Shown: piece after piece, positions 37,534-45,924 of the stretch
How the letters are laid out: every line of letters begins with the position of its first letter
Numbering within the stretch: the first letter of the stretch is position 1
Origin: Neoluteolibacter marinus
GTDB taxonomy: Bacteria > Verrucomicrobiota > Verrucomicrobiia > Verrucomicrobiales > Akkermansiaceae
DNA: 64,000 nt
NCBI RefSeq assembly: GCF_014904755.1
Contig: NZ_JACZFQ010000072.1
Span: 1-64,000, forward strand
Direction: 5' to 3'
The notes under the pieces: generated by a model
Databases searched by the model: none
Told to the model about the DNA's origin: nothing
What the model saw: the letters and a program-made list of their open reading frames with translations, nothing else
Position numbers and translations under genes: made by a program

Positions 37534-38391
37534 TCAGGATGGGGTGAGCCACTTCTCGCGGCGGAACCAGGTTTCCTGGCGTTTCGCGTACTGGCGGGTG
37601 GCGGCGTTGATGAGCTCCTCGCAGGTGGAATGGTCGATCTCGCCGGCGAGGAGCCGCCGGATCTCGCGGAGACCAATGGCTTTTTCGACGCCGCCGGTGG
37701 TTTCCCCGAGTGCGGCAACCTCCTTGATGGCCCCGCCGGAGAGCATGGCGCGGGTGCGGCGGGCGATGCGGTCGTGGAGCTCCGGTCGCGGGCGCTGGAT
37801 GAGCCGGCCCCTGAGCTTTGATTCGCGGGTACTGGAGGCTTGTTCCCAGTCGTCGCGCAAGGCGGAGCAGGGCACGCCGGCGAGAATGCAGACTTCGAGC
37901 GCACGGGAGACGTAGCGGCGGTTCTGGAGGGCGGTGCGACCGGCTTCGACGGGGTCGAGTTCTTGCAGGCGGGCGACCAGGGCTTCCAGTGGCTGGGCAT
38001 CGAGCTCGGCGCGGAGGGCGGGATCGCCGGGAGGGAGGGGAGACGGGCCGTGGGAAAGGAACTTGAGGTAGAGTCCCGAGCCGCCGGTGATGATCGGGGT
38101 CTTTCCGCGGGCAACGACATCCCCGATGACCGGGGTGACGAGGCGAAGGTAGCCCATGGCGTCAATGGGCTGTTCGGGGGTAAGGACACCGTAGAGGTGG
38201 TGGCGGACACGTTCGCGGTCCTCGGCCGGGGGCGCGGCGGTCAGGACCTCGATGCCGCGGTAGAGCTGGAAGGCGTCGGCATTGACGACCTCGCCGTCGA
38301 GCTCCTCGGCCAGTTGGAGGGCGCAGGCACTTTTCCCCGCGGCGGTGGGTCCGCAGACGAAAAACAGCGTTTCGGGATCGGGCAGTGTCAC
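37534..38391 (-). CDS. miaA: tRNA dimethylallyltransferase
   Basis: A 285-residue enzyme that adds a dimethylallyl group to A37 of tRNAs reading UNN codons. Walker A: FVCGPTAAGKSACALQLAEE (about residues 11-30). Other marks: NADAFQLYRGIEV (variant of NADSMQVYRG), GVLTPEQPIDAMGY, ITGGSGLYLK, and the QYAKRQETWFRRE end. Ser of the usual DS motif is Ala-Phe here. Slightly shorter than E. coli MiaA (316). Confidence 0.94.
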   Translation of the reverse strand: MTLPDPETLFFVCGPTAAGKSACALQLAEELDGEVVNADAFQLYRGIEVLTAAPPAEDRERVRHHLYGVLTPEQPIDAMGYLRLVTPVIGDVVARGKTPIITGGSGLYLKFLSHGPSPLPPGDPALRAELDAQPLEALVARLQELDPVEAGRTALQNRRYVSRALEVCILAGVPCSALRDDWEQASSTRESKLRGRLIQRPRPELHDRIARRTRAMLSGGAIKEVAALGETTGGVEKAIGLREIRRLLAGEIDHSTCEELINAATRQYAKRQETWFRREKWLTPS

Positions 38392-38431
38392 GGACGGCGG
38401 AAGTTGGAAGGCAGGGGGGCGGGGGCCTTCA

Positions 38432-38468
38432 ACAAAAAACGCCCCGTCCGGAGGAACCGGACGGGGCG
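38432..38468 (-). terminator. Rho-independent terminator of the RNA-binding protein gene
   Basis: On the minus strand a 12-base perfect stem (38441-38452 complementary to 38457-38468, GGTTCC-side loop) runs into a T6 tract at 38433-38439, 18 bases after the RRM gene stop. Confidence 0.9.
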
Positions 38469-38486
38469 CGAAGTAGCGGGTCGTGA

Positions 38487-39284
38487 TCAGTTCGTCGTCT
38501 CGTCGAACTTGATCGATTCGGTGCTTTCAGCGGCCGGGGCCTGCTCGGGAGCGGGCTCGGCGGTAGCGGCAGCCTCGGCGGCGGCTTTTTTCTCCGCGGC
38601 GTCTTCAGCGGCTTCTTCCTTGGCGCCGTCCTCGTGATCCTTGGTCTTGGCCCCGCTCACCACGAGCTTGCGGCCCATGAAGAACTGGTCGTGCAGGATT
38701 TCCACGGAACGCTTGGCATCGTCGACGTTCAGCATGTCGACGAAACCGTAGCCCTTCGAGCGGTGGGTGCGGCGGTTGTAGACGATCTCGACGTTGCGGA
38801 CGGTGCCGACGCCCTTGAACAGTTCCTTGAGGTCTTCCTCGCTGGCGTCGTAGGACAGGTTGCCGAGGTAGATGCGGGCGCTGGCGACTTCCGAGCGCTC
38901 GGGCGAGCGGCGCTTCGGGGTGTCGGAGCCCTCGCTGCGGGCGTCGCGGGTCTTGGTCTTCACCTCGCGGGGCGGACCCTCTTCGAAGCGGACGCGTTGC
39001 TGGCGCTCTGGACGAGGCGGGCGGACGGGCTCCTTGTAGAGGCCGATGGCCTTGAGGAGCTTCTGCCACCAGGTCAGCGGGGGCGGGGTGTATTCCTTGC
39101 GGGGACGGCGCGGTCCGCGATTGCCGCGGTTGCCGCCGCCTTCACCGCGGTTGGCATTGTTGCCTTGTTCGTTGTTGTTGCGGTTCCGGTTGCGATTCCG
39201 GCCTTTGCCTCCGCGGGAACGTTGTCTGCGACGTTCTCCTCCTTGGCCTCCGGCGCCTCTCGTATCAGGTGTGGCGTTGGACAT
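38487..39284 (-). CDS. RRM RNA-binding protein with Arg/Asn/Gly-rich disordered region
   Basis: A 265-residue protein starting at ATG 39284 (MSNATPDTR); a longer open frame exists upstream but is not protein-like. Residues about 10-70 are low-complexity, rich in Arg, Gly and Asn (GGKGRNRNRNRNNNEQ). Residues about 72-90 have a helix-like stretch (LTWWQKLLKAIGLYKEP). One RRM follows at about 136-212, with RNP2 IYLGNL and RNP1 KGYGFVDM. The tail is Ala/Glu-rich. Single-RRM proteins of bacteria bind RNA, often in cold stress; here target and role are unknown. Confidence 0.9.
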   Translation of the reverse strand: MSNATPDTRGAGGQGGERRRQRSRGGKGRNRNRNRNNNEQGNNANRGEGGGNRGNRGPRRPRKEYTPPPLTWWQKLLKAIGLYKEPVRPPRPERQQRVRFEEGPPREVKTKTRDARSEGSDTPKRRSPERSEVASARIYLGNLSYDASEEDLKELFKGVGTVRNVEIVYNRRTHRSKGYGFVDMLNVDDAKRSVEILHDQFFMGRKLVVSGAKTKDHEDGAKEEAAEDAAEKKAAAEAAATAEPAPEQAPAAESTESIKFDETTN

Positions 39285-39940
39285 GTTTTGCGTTTCGGTT
39301 GGCGGGCTTTGCTTGCGACGGCGGGCAGCCGCCCGCGAATCGGGCGGGGCTGCAGGCTCGACCTGCCGGTCCGGGTCTCCGGCTTTATGGTGCCGGGGAA
39401 TGCCACCGCTCAAAGCGGGACGGGTGGGATTCCATGGACCCGGGATCTGGCGGTTATCGCGCGTTGGGCCCGGTTGGCAGGCTGTTCCGCGGATCCACCT
39501 CCGCCGGAGTCCGATCGCGAACCGCCCGAGCGGAGCGCTGCTGCCAAAATCTGCGTTTGGCCGGCGGCGGGCAAGCGGATGAACCGGAACTGCCTGACAG
39601 GCGGGATTTTAGCCCCGTGGCTGTCAATGGCAAGGCGCGAAGTAGGGGTTGGAGAAGTTCGCGCTGAACCGTCAGTCGCAGGCGGACATGCTGGCCAGTG
39701 ACGTCTTCCCGGGGCTGGGAAACGCGGTTTGTGCTTTCGCGGCAAAACATCCGAGCCGGGTTGCGGCGGCGGTGACCCAGAGGAATCCGGGAGGATGGCG
39801 TTAAAAGTTTTCAAAGTGAAGTAAAGGTGATATTTGTGAACATTGTGGTGGATCCCTAGGTTCTGGGTTCATAGATGCGTTGGCGTCGCATGAGAACTCG
39901 TTCCTTGCCCGGGCTCCGGGTTCAAATTCTCCATGATTTC
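39285..39940. other. Long intergenic region between RRM and GH95 genes
   Basis: These 656 bases separate two divergent genes. Open frames here (for example 39410-39814 minus) have unnatural composition and no family resemblance. The end nearest GH95 (about 39800-39850) is AT-rich and may hold promoters. The RRM gene could have a long 5' leader, as cold-regulated RRM genes often do (inference). I see no tRNA, riboswitch or repeat. Confidence 0.5.
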
Positions 39941-42121
39941 ATGCATCCGGGACTCGCCTTGCTGTTCCTCACCCTGCCGCTCGTCGCTTCGGCTGCACCC
40001 CTGAAGCTATGGTTCGAGGAACCGGCTTTGCCCGACCGTTGGGAGACGGATTCCTTGCCGATCGGCAACGGTAAGGTTGGAGCCTTGCTCTTCGGCGGGA
40101 CCGGGCAGGTGTTCGTCCACTTCAACGAGGATTCCTTGTGGACCGGCGATGCCAACGACACCGGGGCCTTCCAGAGCTTCGGCAACGTCACCTTCGACTT
40201 TGCCCGCAGCCCCGCGGCGATTTCCAACTACCGACGCGAGCTGGACTTGGAAGCCGCCGTTCACACCGTGAGCTACACGGCGGATGGCGTGGGATTCAGG
40301 CGGACCGCCTTTGCTTCCCAGCCCGCGGGCGTGATCGTTGTCGCTTGTACTGCCGATAAACCGGGTGCCTATTCGGGCGTCATTCGCCTCAATGACGACC
40401 ACGGCGCAGCGGCACTTGTCTCCGGAGGAGACTCGCTTGAGGTTTCCGGGAAGCTCGCCAACGGCATGAGCTACGCCTCCCGCCTGAAAGTGGTCGCGCG
40501 AGGAGGAAGCTTGGTTGCGCGGAACAATGCGCTTGAAGTGACCGCTGCCGACTCGGTCGTCATCTACCTGGGTGCCGGCACGGACTACGTGCAGGATCAC
40601 CGGAAAAACTGGCGGGGGGAACGGCCCGACGGGAGGGTCGAGACGACCGTGGAGGACGCCGCCCGGCAGTCACTCGACGAGCTTCGAGCGGCCCATATTG
40701 AGGATCACCAGGCGCTCTTCGGCCGGTGTTCGATCGATCTCGGAAAGAGCGAGCCGGCCGCCGGGTTGCTCGATGCCAAGGCGCGGCTCCTCAAGTTCGC
40801 CGGGAGCGGCCGCGACCCGGACTTCGAGGAACTCGTCTTCCAGTTCGGCCGCTACTGCCTCATCGCCTCGTCGAGGCCCGGATCGCTGCCGGCAAATCTC
40901 CAGGGTGTCTGGAACCGCTCCAACAAGCCGCCGTGGCGCTCCGACTATCACACCGACATCAATGTCGACATGAACTACTGGCTCGCCGAACCGACCCATC
41001 TCGCCGAGCTCCACCAATCTCTTTTCGACCACGTTCGATCCCAGATCCCGGTGCAGACGGCGAATTCCGGGGTCTACTTCAAGAAGCAGTTCAACAAGGA
41101 CGTTCGTGGCTGGATCATCGAGTACGAGTCCGGGATTCACGGGGGCGGATCGTACCGCTGGAACCACTCGGGTTCCGCATGGCTGGCCCAGCAGTTCTGG
41201 ACGCACTTTGCCTACACCCGTGACGAGGCTTTCCTCCGAAGCGAGGCGCTTCCGGTGTTCCGCTCCGTTTGCCTGTTCTGGGAGGACTGGCTGGAGGAGC
41301 GCGAGGGCGGGCTCGTCGCACCGCAGGGTTGGTCTCCAGAACATGGACCCACCGAGGACGGCTGCACCTACGACCAGATGTTCGCCTGGGATTCCTTCAC
41401 GAACTATATCGACGCATGCGGGATCCTGGGCGTCGAGCAGGAGCATGCCGCCGCGGTGAAGGTGCTCCGCGACCGCTTGATGCCGCTCAAGATCGGCCGC
41501 TGGGGGCAGCTCCAGGAGTGGCTGCTCCACGACCGTGACAAGAAGCAGGAAGGGCACCGCCACTTGTCGCACCTGGTGGGACTTCACCCGGGGCGCCAAC
41601 TTCACCCGGGAAGTCCGGACTTATTCGAGGCGGCGAGGAAATCCCTCGCGGCCCGCGGTGATGGCGGTGCCGGCTGGGCCATCCCATGGAAGGCCGCCAT
41701 GTGGGCGCGGTTCGGCGAAGGCGAGAAGGCCCGGCAACTTTTGGTCAAGAAGCTGCATCCGGTTCTCGTCACCCCGGGAAGAATTGCCGCCGGGACGGAT
41801 GGCACGGCGCCCAACCTGTTCACCGTGGTTTGGAGCGTGTTCCAGATCGATGGCACCTTCGGCTACACCGCCGCCCTCGCCGAGATGCTGGTCCAGTCCC
41901 ACGAACCCGGCCGGCTGCACCTCCTTCCGGCCCTGCCCGCGGCTTGGCCGGACGGATCCGTGGCGGGGTTCATGGCGCGGGGCGGGCATGAGATCGATCT
42001 GGAATGGAAGAATGGCGAGCTGGTTTCGGCGACGATCACCAAGGGGCCTGGACCGCTGGAAGCGATCGTGATCCAGGGCGAAGCGGCATCGACCGGGGAT
42101 CCCCGCTTGCACCTTCGCTGA
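39941..42121 (+). CDS. Glycoside hydrolase family 95 (alpha-L-fucosidase/galactosidase type)
   Basis: A 726-residue exported enzyme. I chose ATG 39941 ([18 protein letters not shown], signal peptide). GH95 marks: [15 protein letters not shown] and NEDSLWTGD near the N-terminus; [20 protein letters not shown] (catalytic-centre Asn pair, about residues 340-360); [35 protein letters not shown] with the general-acid Glu region; [30 protein letters not shown]. The family removes fucose or related sugars from glycans by an inverting mechanism. Substrate here unproven. No fucose pathway genes lie nearby. Confidence 0.9.
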   Translation: MHPGLALLFLTLPLVASAAPLKLWFEEPALPDRWETDSLPIGNGKVGALLFGGTGQVFVHFNEDSLWTGDANDTGAFQSFGNVTFDFARSPAAISNYRRELDLEAAVHTVSYTADGVGFRRTAFASQPAGVIVVACTADKPGAYSGVIRLNDDHGAAALVSGGDSLEVSGKLANGMSYASRLKVVARGGSLVARNNALEVTAADSVVIYLGAGTDYVQDHRKNWRGERPDGRVETTVEDAARQSLDELRAAHIEDHQALFGRCSIDLGKSEPAAGLLDAKARLLKFAGSGRDPDFEELVFQFGRYCLIASSRPGSLPANLQGVWNRSNKPPWRSDYHTDINVDMNYWLAEPTHLAELHQSLFDHVRSQIPVQTANSGVYFKKQFNKDVRGWIIEYESGIHGGGSYRWNHSGSAWLAQQFWTHFAYTRDEAFLRSEALPVFRSVCLFWEDWLEEREGGLVAPQGWSPEHGPTEDGCTYDQMFAWDSFTNYIDACGILGVEQEHAAAVKVLRDRLMPLKIGRWGQLQEWLLHDRDKKQEGHRHLSHLVGLHPGRQLHPGSPDLFEAARKSLAARGDGGAGWAIPWKAAMWARFGEGEKARQLLVKKLHPVLVTPGRIAAGTDGTAPNLFTVVWSVFQIDGTFGYTAALAEMLVQSHEPGRLHLLPALPAAWPDGSVAGFMARGGHEIDLEWKNGELVSATITKGPGPLEAIVIQGEAASTGDPRLHLR

Positions 42122-42155
42122 GGCCTGTTGCCGGTCTCGCGACGCGGGTTTTGGG

Positions 42156-42183
42156 TTGAGTGGCCGCCGGGTGCCGGTAGAGT
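42156..42183 (+). promoter_or_regulatory. Promoter-like hexamers before the S11 peptidase gene
   Basis: TTGAGT at 42156-42161 and TAGAGT at 42178-42183 are 16 bases apart, and the ATG is 12 bases further on. If real, the 5' leader would be only a few bases, agreeing with the lack of a Shine-Dalgarno sequence. Confidence 0.35.
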
Positions 42184-42195
42184 CCGCCCGAGTTC

Positions 42196-43149
42196 ATGAT
42201 CCGCCCTTTTCTCTGCCTGGTTTTCCTGCTTTCCGGCCGTTTGGCATTCGCCCAGCAGGGCGAAGCCTTCATGGTAGTTGAGGCGCATTCCGGGAAGGTG
42301 CTGATTGCCTCGAATTCGGTGGTGAAGCGTCCGATCGCCAGTTTGACGAAGATCGCCACCGGGGTGATCGCCGTCGATTGGGCGGATGCCATCAAGGTGG
42401 ACTTGAGCCAGGTGGAAGCCGTCGTGCCTCCGTCGGCCCTCGCGATCGGCGGGCCGAATCCAATGGCGCTCCAGCCGGGTGACCGGATGTCACTGCGCGA
42501 CGCCCTGTACTCGGCCATGCTCGGGTCGGACAACATTGCCGCAATGACCGTGGCGCACCATGTGGGCGGCGAGATCCTGCGGGCCCGTGGCAAGGGCGGC
42601 GATCCCGTGGAGGCCTTCGTGGGCGAAATGAACGAGCTGGCGAAAGCGATCAAGCTTTCCAAAACCCGCTTCCGCAATCCCCACGGCCTGGAGCTCCCGA
42701 AACAGACCGGCCTCTCGACGGCGGCGGACGTCGCCAAGCTCTCGATCTACGCGATGCGGAAACCGGGCTTCACTTTCATCGTCCGTCAGACCGATCGCCA
42801 GGTGACGGTGCACGGGATCAACGGTGACCGGTCGTTCAAGGTGAAGAACACCAACGAACTGGTGGGACAGCCGAACATCCTGGGCGTCAAGACCGGCACC
42901 ACCGCGGCGGCTGGAGCGTGTCTGAGCGTCGCTGTGGAACGTGAGCCTCTGGTGCGGGAAAAACCGGACGGCGAGAAGTCGGTGACCCCGCGGCGCCTGA
43001 TCATCGTGCTATTGAACAGCCCCGACCGCTTCAACCGGGCCAGCGCGCTGATCCCCCAGGGCTGGGATGCGTATGACCGGTGGGTCGCGGCAGGCGCTCC
43101 GGTGGTCAACCGCGAGAAGGAAATCCTCGAGGTTCCGAATCCGCGGTAA
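42196..43149 (+). CDS. Serine-type D-Ala-D-Ala carboxypeptidase (peptidase S11)
   Basis: A 317-residue exported penicillin-binding-protein-type enzyme with signal peptide (MIRPFLCLVFLLSGRLAFA). The three active-site motifs are present: SxxK in PIASLTKIATG (near residues 47-57), SxN in MLGSDNIAAM, and KTG in LGVKTGTTAAAG. It trims the terminal D-Ala of peptidoglycan stem peptides. There is no clear C-terminal membrane-anchoring helix of the dacA type. Confidence 0.94.
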   Translation: MIRPFLCLVFLLSGRLAFAQQGEAFMVVEAHSGKVLIASNSVVKRPIASLTKIATGVIAVDWADAIKVDLSQVEAVVPPSALAIGGPNPMALQPGDRMSLRDALYSAMLGSDNIAAMTVAHHVGGEILRARGKGGDPVEAFVGEMNELAKAIKLSKTRFRNPHGLELPKQTGLSTAADVAKLSIYAMRKPGFTFIVRQTDRQVTVHGINGDRSFKVKNTNELVGQPNILGVKTGTTAAAGACLSVAVEREPLVREKPDGEKSVTPRRLIIVLLNSPDRFNRASALIPQGWDAYDRWVAAGAPVVNREKEILEVPNPR

Positions 43150-43161
43150 AGATGGCGCGGT

Positions 43162-43189
43162 TTTGACTTATCGAATCGGTCTTTAAACT
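43162..43189 (+). promoter_or_regulatory. Promoter-like hexamers before pfkA
   Basis: TTTGAC at 43162-43167 and TAAACT at 43184-43189 with a 16-base spacer; the pfkA ATG is 15 bases further on. The predicted transcript would have a very short leader. Confidence 0.45.
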
Positions 43190-43204
43190 CCACACCCACA
43201 AGCG

Positions 43205-44278
43205 ATGCGCATCGGTATTCTCAATAGCGGGGGCGATTGCCCGGGGCTCAATGCGGTGATCCACGGTGTCGTGGGGGCCGCCACCCAGCTCGGCTGGGAA
43301 GTGATCGGCTTCAAGGACGGCTTCGAGGGGCTCCTGCCTCCCGGCGATTACAAGGTTCTCAAGCCGCAGGACACGCTGGGCATCCTCAAGCTCGGCGGCA
43401 CGATCCTCGGAACCACCAACAAGGGCCACTTCGCGGCGAAGGTCGGCAAAGGTGACATCGCGGAAGTGCCGGCGGAGATCGTCGCCAAGGCCAAGCGCAC
43501 GATGGAGCTCCTTGAAATCCGCGCCTTGATCATCGTCGGGGGTGACGGCTCGCTGACCACCGGTTTGCAACTCTACCGCGAAGGCTGGCCGATCATCGGG
43601 GTGCCAAAGACCATCGACAACGACCTCATGGCCACCGCCATGACCTTCGGGTTCGACAGCGCGGTCAGCACCGTGGTGGACGGCCTCGACCGCCTCCACA
43701 CGACGGCGGAAAGCCACAAGCGGATCATGGTTCTCGAGGTGATGGGACGCCACGCGGGTTGGATCGCCCTGTGGGGCGGCATCGCGGGTGGCGCCGATGT
43801 CATCCTGTTGCCGGAAATCCCCTTCAACACCGAGAGGGTCGCGGAGTTCATCAAGCAGCGTGACTCCCAGGGCCATCACAGCACCCTGGTGGTGGTGGCC
43901 GAAGGGGCGCTGTTGCCCGACGGGGAACTGGCGACCGTGGCGGAGAACTCCGGCGGAGAGGTCCGGCTCGGCGGGATCGGCGAGATTGTCGCTCGCCGTC
44001 TTGAGGATCTGACCGGCAAGGAGACGCGGTCCTGCACGCTCGGCCACCTCCAGCGCGGCGGAGCTCCTACTGCGCTCGACCGGATCCTTGGAACCCGCTT
44101 CGGGGTGATGGCGGTGAAGCTGGCCGAGGAAGGTCGTTTCGGCCGCATGGTCAGCTATCAGGCGTACCACGTCGATTCCGTGCCGATCGAGGAAGCGGTC
44201 AACAAGCTGCGCCTGGTCGAGCCCGAAGGCGAAATGGTCCAGGCCGCCAAGGCAGTCGGGATTTGCCTCGGTGATTGA
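43205..44278 (+). CDS. pfkA: 6-phosphofructokinase (mixed-type group)
   Basis: A 357-residue PfkA-family enzyme phosphorylating fructose 6-phosphate. Motifs: NSGGDCPGLNAVIHG (residues 7-21), VGGDGSLTTG (about 104-113), PKTIDNDLMAT (catalytic Asp), MGRHAGWIAL and LGHLQRGGAPTALDR. At the two donor-choice positions (E. coli 104 and 124) it has Gly and Lys: Gly favours ATP, while Lys is usual in pyrophosphate enzymes. Gly/Lys occurs in ATP-using members of this mixed group, so ATP is the better guess. Confidence 0.94.
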   Translation: MRIGILNSGGDCPGLNAVIHGVVGAATQLGWEVIGFKDGFEGLLPPGDYKVLKPQDTLGILKLGGTILGTTNKGHFAAKVGKGDIAEVPAEIVAKAKRTMELLEIRALIIVGGDGSLTTGLQLYREGWPIIGVPKTIDNDLMATAMTFGFDSAVSTVVDGLDRLHTTAESHKRIMVLEVMGRHAGWIALWGGIAGGADVILLPEIPFNTERVAEFIKQRDSQGHHSTLVVVAEGALLPDGELATVAENSGGEVRLGGIGEIVARRLEDLTGKETRSCTLGHLQRGGAPTALDRILGTRFGVMAVKLAEEGRFGRMVSYQAYHVDSVPIEEAVNKLRLVEPEGEMVQAAKAVGICLGD

Positions 44279-44303
44279 TCGCCCGCACAGAGCTTTGATC
44301 CGG

Positions 44304-44333
44304 CAGCGGGCGCGGTGACGTGCCCGCTGTTTT
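44304..44333 (+). terminator. Rho-independent terminator after pfkA
   Basis: An 8-base perfect stem (CAGCGGGC 44304-44311 with GCCCGCTG 44322-44329), 10-base loop, then TTTT. It begins 26 bases after the pfkA stop. Confidence 0.75.
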
Positions 44334-44392
44334 GCGTCCGGGTTTTCACTGCTCTTGCGGCGGCGGGGCAAGGCGGATAGAAGACCGCCCAC

Positions 44393-44878
44393 ATGTCTAT
44401 CGATCCGCTTCTGCAGTTGCTCCGCCGCCAGGCGCGTCACAGCCATCAGGAACTCGCCGAGTTGCTGTCGATGTCCGAGAACGAGGTCCGCGCCCGTCTT
44501 GAGGCCTGGGAGTCCGACGGGACCATTCTCGGTTATCAGGCGGTGATAGATCCCGAACAGGCGGGGGATGATGATGTGTCGGCCTTCATCGAGGTGAAGC
44601 TCACGCCGGAGCGCGGGGGCGGGTTTGACCGGCTGGCGATGCGAATCGCCCGCTTCGAGCAGGTCGTGAGCTGCTATCTCGCGAGCGGTGGCTACGACCT
44701 GATGGTGGTCGTGGAAGGCAGCGACCTGCGGGAGGTGGCGAGCTTCGTCACCGAGAAGCTCAGCACCATGGACGGGGTGCTTTCGACCGCCACCCACTTC
44801 CGGCTCAAGACCTACAAGGAAAACGGTTTCCTCTTCGAGGAGGTGTCCGCGCCGGAGCGGCTTGCGGTTTCCCCCTGA
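44393..44878 (+). CDS. Lrp/AsnC-family transcriptional regulator
   Basis: A 161-residue protein: an N-terminal winged helix-turn-helix (about residues 5-55, HQELAELLSMSENEVRARLE) and a C-terminal ligand-binding RAM domain (about 65-145, SAFIEVKLTPERGG then VVSCYLASGGYDLMVVVEGS). Such regulators respond to amino acids and control transport or metabolism genes. The target is unknown; a separate transcription unit after the pfkA terminator is likely. Confidence 0.92.
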   Translation: MSIDPLLQLLRRQARHSHQELAELLSMSENEVRARLEAWESDGTILGYQAVIDPEQAGDDDVSAFIEVKLTPERGGGFDRLAMRIARFEQVVSCYLASGGYDLMVVVEGSDLREVASFVTEKLSTMDGVLSTATHFRLKTYKENGFLFEEVSAPERLAVSP

Positions 44879-44890
44879 TTTTTCCCGCGC

Positions 44891-44927
44891 AAAAGGAAAA
44901 CCCGCCCGGAACGAATTCCGGGCGGGT
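44891..44927 (-). terminator. Rho-independent terminator of the LysM gene
   Basis: A 12-base perfect stem (44900-44911 with 44916-44927, loop CGAA), followed on the minus strand by TTTTCCTTTT. It lies 47 bases beyond the LysM gene stop; the stem could also shape the 3' end of the plus-strand Lrp transcript. Confidence 0.82.
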
Positions 44928-44974
44928 GCCATGCCCGTCGAGGGCCATCACCTAAGGAAGCGGAGCTTGAATTC

Positions 44975-45814
44975 TCAAGGCTGGGCGGGAACGTGCAGCT
45001 CCGATCCCTTTGCAAGGACTGTACTGGAATTCAGGTTCAGGCCGTTCAGGGCATTCAGTTTTGCGGTGCTGGTGCCGTGTGCTGCGGCAAAAGCACCGAA
45101 ATCGGTATTCTCGGTGATTGAGATGAGTTTGATGCGCGGGGTGCTGGCCACGGTTTGGCTGGTGGACTCGGCGACCTCCGGTGCGGCTGGCTTCGACGCA
45201 GAGGCCTTGGGAGCTGGCGGTGCGGGAGCGGGCTTGGTTTCCGCCACCGCGGGGCTCTTGCCGCCGAGAACGAGGGTTTGACCCGGACGCAGGCTCTCGG
45301 CCTTGGTCGAGGGATTGGCTGCCTGCAGGGTCTGCGGGCTCAGTCCGTAGTGGCGGGCAATGCTGTAAAAGGTCTCGCCGGACTTCACGACATGAGTGCC
45401 TTGTCCGGAGCGCTTCGCTGGAGCGGCTTTGGCCGGTGCCGCCTTGTCGGGTAAGCGGAGCTTTTGTCCCGGGCGGATGAGCGACGGGTTGCTCAGGTTG
45501 TTGAGCTTGATCAGTGTCGCGCTGGTGGTGCCGTGGCGCTTGGCAAGCTTCGAAATGTTGTCGCCGCTGCGGACGATCCCGTAGGCCGGCCCGGATGAAG
45601 CCGCCGGGGTTTCGGTGGCCTCGACATGCTCGCGGGGAGCGGGAGTCTTGCTGGCGGTTTCCACCAGTGACTTGAGCTGGCTGTTTTCCAGTTCAAGCTG
45701 GCGGATTTGCCGCTCCTGTTCCGAACAACGGTCTTGGAGCAGCTCCAACTCGGTCTTTGCGTTCGCGAAGGGGGCGGTGCAGGCGAGGGCGGCGAGGAAC
45801 GGCAGGACTCTCAT
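44975..45814 (-). CDS. Exported protein with LysM peptidoglycan-binding domains
   Basis: A 279-residue protein starting at ATG 45814 (MRVLPFLAALACTAPFANA, signal peptide); the open frame to 45853 is less likely. Residues 20-55 are a short coiled coil (ELELLQDRCSEQERQIRQLE). Two good LysM domains follow: about 78-122 (YGIVRSGDNISKLAKRHGTT) and about 138-185 (HVVKSGETFYSIARHYGLSP). A third, degenerate LysM-like unit ends the protein (TDFGAFAAAHGTSTAKLNAL). Pro/Ala/Lys-rich linkers separate them. Probably a periplasmic cell-wall-binding protein. An AT-rich stretch upstream (45850-45890) may be its promoter. Confidence 0.88.
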   Translation of the reverse strand: MRVLPFLAALACTAPFANAKTELELLQDRCSEQERQIRQLELENSQLKSLVETASKTPAPREHVEATETPAASSGPAYGIVRSGDNISKLAKRHGTTSATLIKLNNLSNPSLIRPGQKLRLPDKAAPAKAAPAKRSGQGTHVVKSGETFYSIARHYGLSPQTLQAANPSTKAESLRPGQTLVLGGKSPAVAETKPAPAPPAPKASASKPAAPEVAESTSQTVASTPRIKLISITENTDFGAFAAAHGTSTAKLNALNGLNLNSSTVLAKGSELHVPAQP

Positions 45815-45924
45815 GACGGGATGAGAATTTTCAAAATTCCGTCCCGGAAACAAGGTAAATTTAACAAATCTTAATAATTAACCCCTAAGTGACTCCAGCT
45901 GAGGCGGGAGGCCTCGCGCGCGAC

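Noticed and set aside
39606-39627. TTGACA and TAAAAT on the minus strand
   Set aside because: The hexamers are good but only 10 bases apart, too close for a sigma-70 promoter.
39410-39814. 134-residue minus-strand frame in the 656-base gap
   Set aside because: Pro/Ser/Arg-rich with no hydrophobic core, no family likeness and no ribosome site.
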